Source of the DNA: Phycisphaerales bacterium | Lineage (GTDB): Bacteria; Planctomycetota; Phycisphaerae; WQYP01 | DNA length: 35,661 bases | NCBI GenBank assembly: GCA_013044165.1 | Contig: JABEVB010000180.1 | Location: 1-35,661, forward strand | Reading direction: 5' to 3' | Shown here: positions 1 to 8,627 of the stretch, in pieces | Numbering within the stretch: the stretch's first letter is position 1 | Layout: each line of letters starts with the position of its first letter | Translations under genes and position numbers: made by a program | Notes under the pieces: model-generated | Told to the model about the DNA's origin: nothing | The model's database searches: none | What the model saw: the letters and a program-made list of their open reading frames with translations, nothing else

Positions 1-109
1 CTTCGATACCCGGACGGACCAATGGGAAGTTCCCTCCGGCCAGTATCAGATTGCCGTTGGCTACAATAGCCGCGATATCGCATCCACGGCCATGGTGTCG
101 GTAAAATAG
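1..109 (+). CDS. C-terminal end of a GH3 beta-glucosidase-type enzyme (partial)
   Basis: The frame starting at base 2 is open from the window edge to TAG at 107-109 and gives 35 residues. The peptide has Trp-Glu-Val, then Pro-Ser-Gly-Gln-Tyr, then Ala-Val-Gly-Tyr-Asn-Ser-Arg-Asp-Ile, and ends in a short beta-strand-like tail. That order (W, G-x-Y, VG-x-S-S-R-D-I) is the signature of the fibronectin-III-like domain closing bacterial family 3 glycoside hydrolases. The family cleaves beta-glucosides or beta-xylosides and is usually periplasmic or secreted. The catalytic domains lie outside the window, so substrate and export cannot be judged. A short beta-sandwich from another family is a weaker alternative. 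Confidence 0.6.
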   Translation, partial: FDTRTDQWEVPSGQYQIAVGYNSRDIASTAMVSVK

Positions 110-489
110 GTAATCAAAGAAAGCGAAAGATTTGCGTCCATCGTTGTTGTGGTCATGTGACCAAACGATCTTTGTAATTTGACGATTTTTGCGGGGGCGT
201 GCGGCGGGGCTCGTTTTGTGGTGGCAACAAGATTCCGGGTTTTGGCGAGTTTGTGGTAAATTTACGCCGCTGCGCCCTGCGGGTATGCTGCGATGCTGGT
301 TGGTTTGAAGGCTGTCGCTCGTCGGGCCGATAGTCGGGCAGGCTTGAGGCCTGCGCCATCATGAATGGTGGCTGGCGAGGTTTAAAGCCTGCATCACACC
401 AGGCGTGTTTGCTGCGCAATGCAAGCGGGTTTGTCAACCTTTTTGCGGCATTGCATGACGGCAAGCATTCCCCTTGGAGAAAAGCTGAA
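110..489. other. 380-bp gap: structured leader region of leuS
   Basis: I see no convincing gene here. After the hairpin at 140-169, two hairpins stand back to back: GCAGGC/GCCTGC (338-343 and 349-354) and GCCATCA/TGGTGGC (355-361 and 366-372, one G-U pair). A third structure, GCAATGC/GCATTGC (416-422 and 448-454), encloses GGTT/AACC (28-31 and 36-39 past base 400) followed by five T. No T-box consensus is seen. The open frame from 361 into leuS is judged non-coding. Confidence 0.45.
138..170 (+). terminator. Long hairpin downstream of the GH3 stop, possible terminator
   Basis: TGGTCA (150-155) pairs with TGACCA (158-163), and ATCGTT (140-145) pairs with AACGAT (164-169), with a 4-nt bulge on the left arm. 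It sits 30 nt past the GH3 stop. The following sequence is T-rich but has no clean U-tract, so termination is inferred. Confidence 0.35.
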
Positions 490-3486
490 ATGTCCGGATA
501 CAATCCGCATTCCATCGAAAAAAAGTGGCAGGCGCGCTGGCTTGCCGAAAAAACATTTGCCTCCGCGCGCGACCCGGGCAAGCCCAAGTACTATGCGTTG
601 GATATGTTTCCGTATCCATCGGGTGAAGGGCTGCATGTAGGCCACCCTGAGGGTTATACGGCCAGCGATATTGTGGCTCGATATAAGCGGGCCTGCGGTT
701 ACGCGGTTATGCACCCGATGGGGTGGGACGCTTTTGGCCTGCCGGCCGAGCAATACGCGCTGAAAACCAACACGCATCCGCAGGTTATTACGCAGAAAAA
801 TATTAAGCGTTTTCGGGCACAGCTTCAGGCGATTGGTTTTTCGTATGATTGGGACCGGCAGGTAAATACCACCACTCCGGACTATTACCGCTGGACGCAA
901 TGGATATTTCTGCAGCTTTTTGACACCTGGTTTGACGAAACGCAAAATCGTGGGCGGCCCATTGCGGAGCTTGTCAGCGAGTTTGCCACCGGCAAGCGGG
1001 CGTTGCCTGCGGGCCAATCGTGGGACAAACTCAGCCCGACCGAGCAGCGCCAAGTTCTAAGCGACTATCGCCTGGCCTATCTTGCGGAAGTTCCTGTGAA
1101 CTGGTGCGCGGGCCTGGGCACGGTGCTGGCCAATGAAGAAGTGATAGATGGCAAAAGTGAGGTGGGGGGCTTTTTGGTAGAGCGGCGGCCGATGCGCCAA
1201 TGGATGCTGCGCATTACCTCATATGCGCAGCGATTGCTTGATGGCCTTTCCGAGCTGGACTGGTCCGAATCGCTCAAGCTGATGCAACGCAATTGGATTG
1301 GACGCTCGGAAGGGGCGGAGGCTGACTTTTTACTGGAAAACAGCCGCGCGCGATTGACGGTGTTTACCACTCGGCCCGATACGCTCTTTGGCGCGACGTA
1401 CATGGTTATTGCGCCGGAGCATCCTCTGATAGGCAACGCTCAAGGCAACAAGCAACTGCCTGCCCAATGGCCGGCGGCAACACCGGAAGCATGGCGCTAT
1501 AACTCGGCCAGCCCGGCTGCGGCGGTGGCCGCATACCAAAAGTGGGCAGCCGGTCGGAGCGACCGGCAGCGACAGGAAGACACCAGTAAGACAGGCGTAT
1601 TTACCGGCTTGTATGCCATCAATCCGGTACAGGGAGCACGGATACCGATCTTTGCGTCGGATTATGTGCTGATGGGATATGGTTCAGGCGCGATTATGGC
1701 AGTTCCGGCGCATGATGAACGCGACTTTGAATTTGCCAGTGTATTTGGGTTGCCGATTACACGTGTGGTGTCGGCTGATGCAGGCACCGGCGATGCCGGC
1801 AGTCTGCCACTGTGCGAAGCGGGGTACGCTGTAAACTCCGGGTGGCTGGATGGCATGCCCACGGCCGAAGCCAAAGCCCGGATGATCAATTATTTGGAAG
1901 AAAAGTCGCTGGGGCGGCGACGCGTGCAGTACAAATTGCGGGACTGGCTTTTTTCGCGGCAGCGGTATTGGGGCGAACCGTTTCCGCTGGTGCATTTAGA
2001 CGATGGCACAACCGTGGCGCTGGCCGATGATCAGTTGCCCGTGTGCCTGCCGCCTTTGGAAGATTTTAAGCCCACCGGTACGATGGAGCCTCCATTGTCG
2101 AAGGCGCAAGGCTGGCGGGATGTTGAGGTGCTGTTGGATAGCTCGGCGGCAGGGCGAGCACGCCTGGTGCCGGCAGGCACGCACGGCGCGATTGGCGCGC
2201 GGCGGGAGCTTAACACCATGCCGCAATGGGCTGGCTCATGCTGGTATTACCTGCGATATCTTGACCCCCACAACTCGCAAGAGTTTTGTTCGATGGCGGA
2301 GCAGCGCTACTGGCTTGGTGGAGGCGCGGGCGGCGGCGGGGTGGATTTGTACATTGGCGGTGTGGAACATGCGGTACTGCATCTGCTGTATTCGCGATTT
2401 TGGCACAAGGTTTTGTTTGATCGTGGGTTGGTGGCGAGCGCTGAACCGTTTGGCAAACTGGTAAATCAGGGGTTGATTTTGGGGGAGGCGGAGTTTACCG
2501 CGTTTGCCGCGGCAGATGGCCGATATGTTTCGATAGGTGATATCGAGCCTGCCTGGGGCACGCAAATTGGCCCGGATGGGCGGTCGCAGCATACGAGCCG
2601 CATTCGCAGCTCGGGAGAACTGGTGGCAGGGCAGGCGCTTGAAGCGAAGGATGTTGAAAAGCGCGGCGAGGCGTTTGTGCTTAAGAGCGATCCGAACATT
2701 CAGGTGGATGCCCGTTCGTTTAAGATGAGCAAATCTCGTGGCAACGTGGTAAACCCGGATGACGTTATAGCCGATTACGGTGCCGATTCGCTGCGACTGT
2801 TTGAAATGTTTATGGGGCCGCTGGAGCAGGTAAAGCCTTGGAGCACCGCCGGCGTGGAGGGTGTGTATCGGTTTTTGCAGCGGCTGTGGCGCAACTTGTT
2901 GGGCAGCGACGACAACCCCGGTCCACGCGTCGTGGCGGCTGATGGCGACGGTTGGAAGCGAATAGACGGAACGGCGCTTGATGCACAAGAGCAGCAGCAA
3001 GCCTCTGCGGATGCGGCTGCGGTCATAAGGCCTACTCATAGGCTGGTGCGCAAGGTTACGGGCGATATCGAGCGGTTGTCGTTTAATACTGCCATTAGCG
3101 CCATGATGGAGTTTAACAACACGCTGGCGAAACTGCGGTGGGTGTCGGCGGATGCGGCTGCGGCGCTGGTGCGGGTGCTCGAGCCATTTGCGCCGCATAT
3201 TGCCGAGGAGATTTATTCGCAGTTGTGGCCACGGTCACAGACAAGATCGGTGAGTCGCGTGCCGTGGCCCAAGTGGGATGAATCTCTCTGTGTGGATGCG
3301 GAGCTTGACCTTCCGGTGCAAATCAGTGGGAAGCTATCGGGGCGGGTAAAGGTGCCTGCGCAAGCCGAGGATGACGCGGTATTTGCGGCGGCGTTGGCGG
3401 ATGAGGGCATTCAGGCCAAACTGGCGGGCCGTCCTGTAAAGAAAAAGATTTATGTGAAAGGTCGCATGGTCAATTTGGTGGTTTAG
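490..3486 (+). CDS. leuS: Leucyl-tRNA synthetase
   Basis: Class I aminoacyl-tRNA synthetase that charges tRNA-Leu with leucine in the cytoplasm; 998 residues. The HIGH motif reads HVGH at residues 49-52, inside the typical FPYPSG...HVGHPEGYTASD block. The KMSKS loop is KMSKS at 745-749. Between them lie the tryptophan-containing MGWDAFGLPAEQYA block, the CP1 editing domain with TTRPDTLFGATYMVIAPEHP, and the DWLFSRQRYWGEPFP and GGVEHAVLHLLYSRFW blocks. The anticodon-binding and C-terminal domains are complete. The frame stays open back to 361, but ATG 490 is preferred: GGAGA lies at 476-480 with suitable spacing, and the family's N-terminal NPHSIEKKWQ stretch begins right there. The protein is somewhat longer than the E. 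coli enzyme because of insertions in the first half of the catalytic core and before KMSKS. Confidence 0.97.
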   Translation: MSGYNPHSIEKKWQARWLAEKTFASARDPGKPKYYALDMFPYPSGEGLHVGHPEGYTASDIVARYKRACGYAVMHPMGWDAFGLPAEQYALKTNTHPQVITQKNIKRFRAQLQAIGFSYDWDRQVNTTTPDYYRWTQWIFLQLFDTWFDETQNRGRPIAELVSEFATGKRALPAGQSWDKLSPTEQRQVLSDYRLAYLAEVPVNWCAGLGTVLANEEVIDGKSEVGGFLVERRPMRQWMLRITSYAQRLLDGLSELDWSESLKLMQRNWIGRSEGAEADFLLENSRARLTVFTTRPDTLFGATYMVIAPEHPLIGNAQGNKQLPAQWPAATPEAWRYNSASPAAAVAAYQKWAAGRSDRQRQEDTSKTGVFTGLYAINPVQGARIPIFASDYVLMGYGSGAIMAVPAHDERDFEFASVFGLPITRVVSADAGTGDAGSLPLCEAGYAVNSGWLDGMPTAEAKARMINYLEEKSLGRRRVQYKLRDWLFSRQRYWGEPFPLVHLDDGTTVALADDQLPVCLPPLEDFKPTGTMEPPLSKAQGWRDVEVLLDSSAAGRARLVPAGTHGAIGARRELNTMPQWAGSCWYYLRYLDPHNSQEFCSMAEQRYWLGGGAGGGGVDLYIGGVEHAVLHLLYSRFWHKVLFDRGLVASAEPFGKLVNQGLILGEAEFTAFAAADGRYVSIGDIEPAWGTQIGPDGRSQHTSRIRSSGELVAGQALEAKDVEKRGEAFVLKSDPNIQVDARSFKMSKSRGNVVNPDDVIADYGADSLRLFEMFMGPLEQVKPWSTAGVEGVYRFLQRLWRNLLGSDDNPGPRVVAADGDGWKRIDGTALDAQEQQQASADAAAVIRPTHRLVRKVTGDIERLSFNTAISAMMEFNNTLAKLRWVSADAAAALVRVLEPFAPHIAEEIYSQLWPRSQTRSVSRVPWPKWDESLCVDAELDLPVQISGKLSGRVKVPAQAEDDAVFAAALADEGIQAKLAGRPVKKKIYVKGRMVNLVV

Positions 3487-3664
3487 TTGCCGCCCCGTGG
3501 GGCTGTGGTAGTGTAAGCTTCTACGCAAAGACGCTTGCCAGGCAGGAAGCCCGCATCGCAGGGGGCGGTGCTGCCGCCAATCAGCTGACGCCTGCCCGCG
3601 TGGGGCCCGGTGCGGTTGATCAGGCAGCCTTGTAAGCGCCGACGGATGTATTGCGGACAAGCAT

Positions 3665-4714
3665 ATGGAACAGTGGTACAGGCGCATTATAAGTGGCGAG
3701 GCGGCCGGGCTTTTTCCGGCGTTGGTGCGCGGGCTGCTGCGATTTATTTCATGGCCCTATGGGGCGGTTGTGTATGCGCGCAACCGTGCGTTTGACCGGG
3801 GTGTTAAGCCGGTTGTTAAACTGCCGGTGCCCGTGATTTCGATCGGCAACATTACGACCGGCGGCACGGGCAAAACGCCAACGGTCATTATGGTGGTAAA
3901 ATGTCTGGAGCAACTGGGAAAGCGGCCAGCGGTGCTTACCCGTGGGTATGGCGCACCGCGTGGGGGTGTTGCGGATGAGGTGCTTGTCATTAGGCAAAGC
4001 TGTCCCGGCGTGCCCGTTGTGGTTAACCCGGACCGAGTGGCCGGTGGCAGGGAGGCGATCGAGAAGCATCATGCCGAGGTACTGGTGTTGGACGATGGAT
4101 TTCAGCATCGGCGGATAGGTCGCGACATCAACATCGTGTTGATAGACGCTACCAGTCCGATGGGCATTCCGGGGCTGTTTCCGAGGGGATCGTGGCGCGA
4201 GCTGCCGGCCAATTTGTCGCGGGCTACGCATATAATGCTGACCCGATGTGAGCAGGTATCGCCGGAACTTGCGGACCTTGCGGCAGATCTGCTTTCGCAG
4301 TGGGTTGGCCCCAAGCATATTTATCAACAAAGCACGCAGGTGACGGGGCTGTTTGATGCGGCAGGCCGCGCGGTGCCGGTGGCCGGGCAGCCGGTGGTGC
4401 TGTTTGCCGGGGTCGGCAATCCAGATGGCTTTTTGAGCACGGTGCGGAGTTTGGGGCTGCATGTATTGGCAGGCTGCTGGTTTGGCGATCATCATAACTA
4501 TGAAGTTGGCAAAGACTTTGCAGCCATGGAAGCGTCTGCGAAGGAACACCGAGCCGTCGCGTATGTGACGACACAAAAGGACGCGGTAAAATTAAACACA
4601 GCTTCGTGGGCTGGCTTGCCAATTTGGCATGTGCGCATCGAAAGTTGCATACGCAACCCGGTGCAGGAGCATCAGTGGCGGTCGGCCTTGACTGAAATGA
4701 CCCAGGCAGGCTGA
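3665..4714 (+). CDS. lpxK: Tetraacyldisaccharide 4'-kinase
   Basis: Phosphorylates the 4' position of the lipid A disaccharide precursor at the inner face of the cytoplasmic membrane, using ATP. The 349-residue length is usual for LpxK. The Walker A motif GNITTGGTGKT ends at residue 71 (GGTGKT at 66-71) and is followed by TRGYG and by the VLDDGFQHRRIGRDINIVLID block (seen in two parts), which is specific to the family. A hydrophobic N-terminal stretch (about residues 15-38) fits the known membrane-associating helix. The start ATG at 3665 has only a weak upstream purine stretch. The gene lies between leuS and hldE on the same strand with gaps of 178 and 171 bp. With hldE it shows that the cell makes an LPS-type outer leaflet. 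Confidence 0.95.
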   Translation: MEQWYRRIISGEAAGLFPALVRGLLRFISWPYGAVVYARNRAFDRGVKPVVKLPVPVISIGNITTGGTGKTPTVIMVVKCLEQLGKRPAVLTRGYGAPRGGVADEVLVIRQSCPGVPVVVNPDRVAGGREAIEKHHAEVLVLDDGFQHRRIGRDINIVLIDATSPMGIPGLFPRGSWRELPANLSRATHIMLTRCEQVSPELADLAADLLSQWVGPKHIYQQSTQVTGLFDAAGRAVPVAGQPVVLFAGVGNPDGFLSTVRSLGLHVLAGCWFGDHHNYEVGKDFAAMEASAKEHRAVAYVTTQKDAVKLNTASWAGLPIWHVRIESCIRNPVQEHQWRSALTEMTQAG

Positions 4715-4885
4715 CGTAAGAGCCCAGCACCCGGTAACCCGAAGCCTGCCGGACTCGTTAACAGGTTCGCACGAGAATGTGCGAGCTGCACAAGGTAACT
4801 TGCAGTGCTTGGAGCGGCGGGTCGAAGGTTTTGTTTTGCGCGGGTACACCGCATTTAAGCAGGAGCGCCATCGCGGCGATAAACC

Positions 4886-6370
4886 ATGCAACATTCTCCA
4901 GCCGAACTCGCAGCCACTCTGGAGGCCTTTGGCCAGCCGCACATTTTGGTGGTCGGCGATTTAATATTGGACCAATATGTGTACGGCGATGCCGAGCGTT
5001 TAAGCCCTGAAGCGCCGGTGCCGGTGGTGCGTGAGCGGCGGCGTGAGCGGCAAGCCGGTGGCGCGGGCAATGTGGCGGCGTTTTTGACGGCGTTGGGTGC
5101 CCGCTGTTCGTTGGCGGGCGTGGTGGGGCAGGATGATGCCGGGCGCGCGGTCGAGGGCATTCTGGCGGGAGCGGGCGTAAACACCGAATTGATTATGACA
5201 GTGGCAGACCGGCCTACATGTACCAAAACGCGTTTTGTGGGCTTGGCGCAGCACCGACATCCTCAACAGATGCTGCGGCTGGACTTGGAGGAGACCGAGC
5301 CAATTGCCGCCGCCGCGCGGAACGAGCTGCTAAACCAAGTCGCGAATAGTTTGCCGCAGGTGCAGGCGCTGTGTATTGAAGATTACAACAAGGGACTGCT
5401 GACCGATGAACTATGCCAGGAAATTATTTCCATGGCGCGGAAGGCGGGCGTGGCTGTGCTGGTAGACCCGGCATCTATTCGCAATTATTCGCGGTACCGC
5501 GGCGCAACCGTTATTACGCCCAACCGCACAGAGGCCGAAGTCGCCACGGGCTTGTGCATGAATGATGTAAGGGTTGAAGCGGTAGCGCTTGGCAAACACC
5601 TGATGGGGCAGTTACAGCTTGAGGCCTGCGTGCTCACATTGGATCGTCATGGCATGTACCTGCTGGAAAAGGATAAGCCGGGGCAAATGCACACCACGCG
5701 GGCTAGAAACGTATACGACGTGACCGGGGCTGGCGACATGGTGCTGGCGATGCTGGCACTGGCGTGTGCGTGCAAGGCAAGCTGGAGCATGGCGGTAGAT
5801 TTGGGCAACATTGCCGGCGGGCTGGAAGTGGAGCGTTTTGGCTGTGTGCCGCTGTCGCGTGGCGAGATACTCGCCGAGCTGCGCCGGGCGCAAGGCTCGG
5901 TGGAGGCTAAAGCGGCCGAGGTTTCGTGGCTGGCGGCGACACTGGCTCAACAGCGCCAGCAGGGGCGCAAGATTGTGTTTACCAATGGCGTATTTGATAT
6001 TCTTCATGCGGGGCATGTGCAGTATCTGCAGTTTGCGCGGAGTCAGGGCGACTTGCTGGTGGTGGGAGTGAACAGTGACGACTCGGTGCGGCGGCTCAAA
6101 GGCTCTAAGCGGCCCATCAACAGCTTACCGGATAGGCTGGCGGTTTTGGCCGCACTGCAGGCTGTGGACTATGTGGTGGCATTTGAGGACGACACGCCGC
6201 AGAGGCTTGTTGAGATGTTGCGGCCTGATGTGCTGGTAAAGGGGGCCGACTACGAAAACAAGCCCATTGCCGGAGCCGATGTGGTAAAACAGCTTGGCGG
6301 GCAGGTGGTGCTTGCGCCGCTGCTGGCGGGCCGATCTACCACGGCGGTGGTGGAGCGGTCGAAATTGTAG
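4886..6370 (+). CDS. hldE: Bifunctional heptose 7-phosphate kinase / heptose 1-phosphate adenylyltransferase
   Basis: Two-domain cytoplasmic enzyme of 494 residues for ADP-heptose synthesis. The N-terminal ribokinase/PfkB domain (about 1-325) phosphorylates heptose 7-phosphate at O1. It has the VVGDLILDQYVYGDAERLSP start, the GGAGNVA block and the PfkB signature DVTGAGD with catalytic Asp284. The C-terminal nucleotidyltransferase domain (about 350-494) transfers AMP. It shows FTNGVFDILHAGH with the HxGH motif at 374-377, then GVNSDDSVRRLKG and the closing STTAVVER. Domain order and length match E. coli HldE. The GmhB-like phosphatase of the same pathway follows 296 bp downstream; a sedoheptulose isomerase (gmhA) is not in the window. 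Confidence 0.95.
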   Translation: MQHSPAELAATLEAFGQPHILVVGDLILDQYVYGDAERLSPEAPVPVVRERRRERQAGGAGNVAAFLTALGARCSLAGVVGQDDAGRAVEGILAGAGVNTELIMTVADRPTCTKTRFVGLAQHRHPQQMLRLDLEETEPIAAAARNELLNQVANSLPQVQALCIEDYNKGLLTDELCQEIISMARKAGVAVLVDPASIRNYSRYRGATVITPNRTEAEVATGLCMNDVRVEAVALGKHLMGQLQLEACVLTLDRHGMYLLEKDKPGQMHTTRARNVYDVTGAGDMVLAMLALACACKASWSMAVDLGNIAGGLEVERFGCVPLSRGEILAELRRAQGSVEAKAAEVSWLAATLAQQRQQGRKIVFTNGVFDILHAGHVQYLQFARSQGDLLVVGVNSDDSVRRLKGSKRPINSLPDRLAVLAALQAVDYVVAFEDDTPQRLVEMLRPDVLVKGADYENKPIAGADVVKQLGGQVVLAPLLAGRSTTAVVERSKL

Positions 6371-6584
6371 GTGGCTCTCTGGTTGATGGCCGTGGTTGTG
6401 CCGGGCTGAAATGGACGGCATCGCAATGGCTTGCATGAGTTGGCCGCACTGGGCATCGGCATGCCAACGGGCCTAGGTGGGGTTTGGCGGGGCTTTGATG
6501 CGGGGTTGGGTTGTGGTGATCGCGGCGTAATACGCGGGTATGAGCAATGGGCACACGCTTCAGGGCGTTGAAACGTATGGATGA

Positions 6585-6593
6585 TGTTATAGT
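6585..6593 (+). promoter_or_regulatory. Possible extended -10 promoter of the gmhB-like gene
   Basis: TGT precedes TATAGT (6588-6593), 74 bp before the ATG. A TTGAAA lies at 6568-6573, but its 14-bp spacing is too short for a normal -35. Only the extended -10 supports the call. Confidence 0.3.
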
Positions 6594-6666
6594 AACGTGG
6601 CGTGCCGCGTGTGCGGGCGCAATGCTAGAGATGATTTAGAAGCTGGCGAATAGTGAGGCAGCGGTC

Positions 6667-7719
6667 ATGGCCAATCGGGCGGTCTTTATGGACCGGGACA
6701 ACACGATCATTGCCAACGATGGCTATTTGGGCGATCCGGCGGGCGTTAAGCTTCTGCCCGGAGCCGCCACGGCCATTGCATCGCTGCGGCGGCTGGGATA
6801 TCGCATTGTGGTGGTATCCAACCAAAGCGGTGTGGCGCGGGGGCTGTTTGATGAAGCAGCCGTCAAAGCGGTAAACGATGAGATGTGCCGCCAGCTCAAG
6901 CGACAGGCCGATGCTCTGGTGGATGCCATTTACTATTCGCCGCATCATCCGGATGCACCGGTTGCGGAATATAGGCAGGACCATCCGTGGCGGAAACCCA
7001 AACCGGGCATGCTGCTGCATGCAGCCAGCGAGTTAAACCTTGATTTGAATCAAAGCTGGATGATTGGCGACCAGCCGCGTGACGTAGATGCCGGCGCTTC
7101 TGCCGGCTGTCGCACAATTTTGCTTGGCAATCTCCAAACCGTGGTTGCTGGCCGCGATGGAGGGGCACAACCTGATTTTGTAGTGGCTTCGCTGGCGGAT
7201 GCAGCACGCATTATTGTGCGCGAAGGGGCGAATCCTCCGCCGGAGCCGCCAGCGTCTGGCGCGGCTTCGGTGCAGGCACCGGCTACACCAGGTGAGCGGG
7301 AGACATCAGAGCCGGTTGTGACGCCGCAACCACCCTCGCAGCAACTATTGGCTGGCGCAGCGCCGGTGGCGGGCGCTGTTGGCAGCGTCGGTAATGCGGC
7401 GGCTGCAGCAACAGATTCCGGGACTCATTTGGACATCCTTGAGCAAATGCTGCAGCAGTTGCGGCACCTGAACCATGGCCGGCACTCGCATGAGTTTACG
7501 CGCGAAATGTTTTTAGCGGCCATGGTGCAGCTTGTGGCGATTTTGTTCCTTGCAATGGCGGCATGGGATGCGGTGGCAGCTCTTAATGTACCGATGATTG
7601 ATGCCAACTGGTGGTTTAACAAAACCAGTGAACAGCTTGGAGCCATTGAGTGGTTGCTCGCGGCGCTTGTTTGTGAAGTGCTGGTGCTGGTGCTGCTGCG
7701 GATGGGGCAGTCGAAGTAG
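6667..7719 (+). CDS. gmhB: GmhB-like heptose bisphosphate phosphatase fused to a C-terminal membrane anchor
   Basis: Residues 1-180 are a HAD-superfamily phosphatase of the GmhB/histidinol-phosphatase type, expected to remove the C7 phosphate of heptose 1,7-bisphosphate. The DxD nucleophile motif is FMDRDNT (Asp9, Asp11). VVSNQSGVARG is motif II, RKPKPGML carries the motif III Lys, and MIGDQPRDVDAG is motif IV. The loop that binds zinc in E. coli GmhB is present but three of its ligands are replaced: Ser91, His106 and Trp108 stand where Cys is usual, and only His93 remains. A Pro/Ala-rich linker (about 190-250) leads to two predicted membrane helices (about 280-304 and 327-346), which are not part of normal GmhB. 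GAGG at 6655-6658 supports the start. The neighbour hldE supports the heptose role; another sugar phosphate substrate remains possible. Confidence 0.82.
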   Translation: MANRAVFMDRDNTIIANDGYLGDPAGVKLLPGAATAIASLRRLGYRIVVVSNQSGVARGLFDEAAVKAVNDEMCRQLKRQADALVDAIYYSPHHPDAPVAEYRQDHPWRKPKPGMLLHAASELNLDLNQSWMIGDQPRDVDAGASAGCRTILLGNLQTVVAGRDGGAQPDFVVASLADAARIIVREGANPPPEPPASGAASVQAPATPGERETSEPVVTPQPPSQQLLAGAAPVAGAVGSVGNAAAAATDSGTHLDILEQMLQQLRHLNHGRHSHEFTREMFLAAMVQLVAILFLAMAAWDAVAALNVPMIDANWWFNKTSEQLGAIEWLLAALVCEVLVLVLLRMGQSK

Positions 7720-7779
7720 TTGGGGCGGTAGATCAATCTTTCTGCTGATAATGGCTTTGTTAAGTTGGGGAATTGTTTC

Positions 7780-8523
7780 ATGTCACTTCGGCCGATTATA
7801 GGCATTACGACCGACAACGCCGATGCGGTCAGCAATCCGCCGACATTTGAATCGCCGGCGGTTTATGCCGATGCGGTGGCTGGCGCAGGCGGCCTGCCCC
7901 TGCTGTTGCCGCAAACGCATAATCATGCCGTTCGCGAGGAGATGCTATCGCGGCTGGATGGGCTGGTGTTTGCTGGTGGCGACGACCTTAACCCCGCTTT
8001 GTATGGTCAGCCACTGCATGCCAAAACTCGTCTGATGCACGAGCGGCGGCAGGCCTTTGATTTGGCGCTGCTGGCGCTGGCGGAGCAGGCAAACATACCT
8101 ACGCTGGGCATATGCCTTGGCTTTCAGGAAATGAACGTGCAGCGTGGCGGCACGCTGCATCAGTATCTGCCCGAGGCGGGCCTGCCGGGGGCGGTTCTTC
8201 ACGCCAGCGATCCGCTGAATGTTACCGACCGCAATGCCTGGCATGATGTTGCCATCGCACCCGGCAGCCGGCTGCAGAGGCTATGCGGACAGCATACGCT
8301 CAAAGTAAACTCGCGCCACCGCCAAGGCATTGCACGCTTGGGGCATGGTTTGGTGGCTACCGGCGTAGCTCCGGACAGCACGATCGAAGCGATTGAAGAT
8401 CCGACGCTTGCGTTCTGGCTGGGTGTACAGTGGCATGCGGAGGCAATGGCCGAACCGCCGCATCAATCGCTGTTTGTGGGGCTGGTGTCGGTGGCAAGGG
8501 TATATCAGGCGCAGCGCCGATAA
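7780..8523 (+). CDS. Gamma-glutamyl-gamma-aminobutyrate hydrolase-type amidohydrolase (peptidase C26)
   Basis: Class I glutamine-amidotransferase fold, 247 residues. The family includes PuuD, which hydrolyses gamma-glutamyl-GABA in putrescine breakdown. The N-terminal PIIGITTD, the GGDDLNPALYG block and the nucleophile elbow GICLGFQEMNV with Cys112 are all visible. His219 and Glu221 in GVQWHAEAM complete the triad. The elbow has Leu where PuuD usually has Arg, so the exact gamma-glutamyl substrate is open. An in-frame TTG occurs at 7765, but GGGG at 7767-7770 is well spaced for ATG 7780. No other putrescine genes are nearby, and the gene follows the gmhB-like gene by 60 bp. Confidence 0.85.
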   Translation: MSLRPIIGITTDNADAVSNPPTFESPAVYADAVAGAGGLPLLLPQTHNHAVREEMLSRLDGLVFAGGDDLNPALYGQPLHAKTRLMHERRQAFDLALLALAEQANIPTLGICLGFQEMNVQRGGTLHQYLPEAGLPGAVLHASDPLNVTDRNAWHDVAIAPGSRLQRLCGQHTLKVNSRHRQGIARLGHGLVATGVAPDSTIEAIEDPTLAFWLGVQWHAEAMAEPPHQSLFVGLVSVARVYQAQRR

Positions 8524-8627
8524 TTAATATCAGAATAAATTGTGTGCGGACACATGGAGGTGTCGGCATTTGCGTTGGACGGGGCTTTGCATTGTGGGGC
8601 GGTTGTACAGCGCAATCAACGGGGGCG

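Noticed and set aside
361-489. Extension of the leuS frame by 43 codons upstream of ATG 490
   Set aside because: The family's N-terminus starts at 490 with a ribosome site just before it, and 361-489 is full of inverted repeats, not synthetase sequence.
110-489. T-box riboswitch before leuS
   Set aside because: The region is structured, but I found no conserved T-box sequence and no clear specifier loop or strong terminator.
2236-3198. 320-codon frame on the - strand inside leuS
   Set aside because: It lies fully opposite leuS, has no recognisable domain and is rich in Arg, His and Pro as expected of a shadow of a GC-rich gene.
3749-4576. 275-codon frame on the - strand inside lpxK
   Set aside because: Shadow of lpxK, with no domain or ribosome site.
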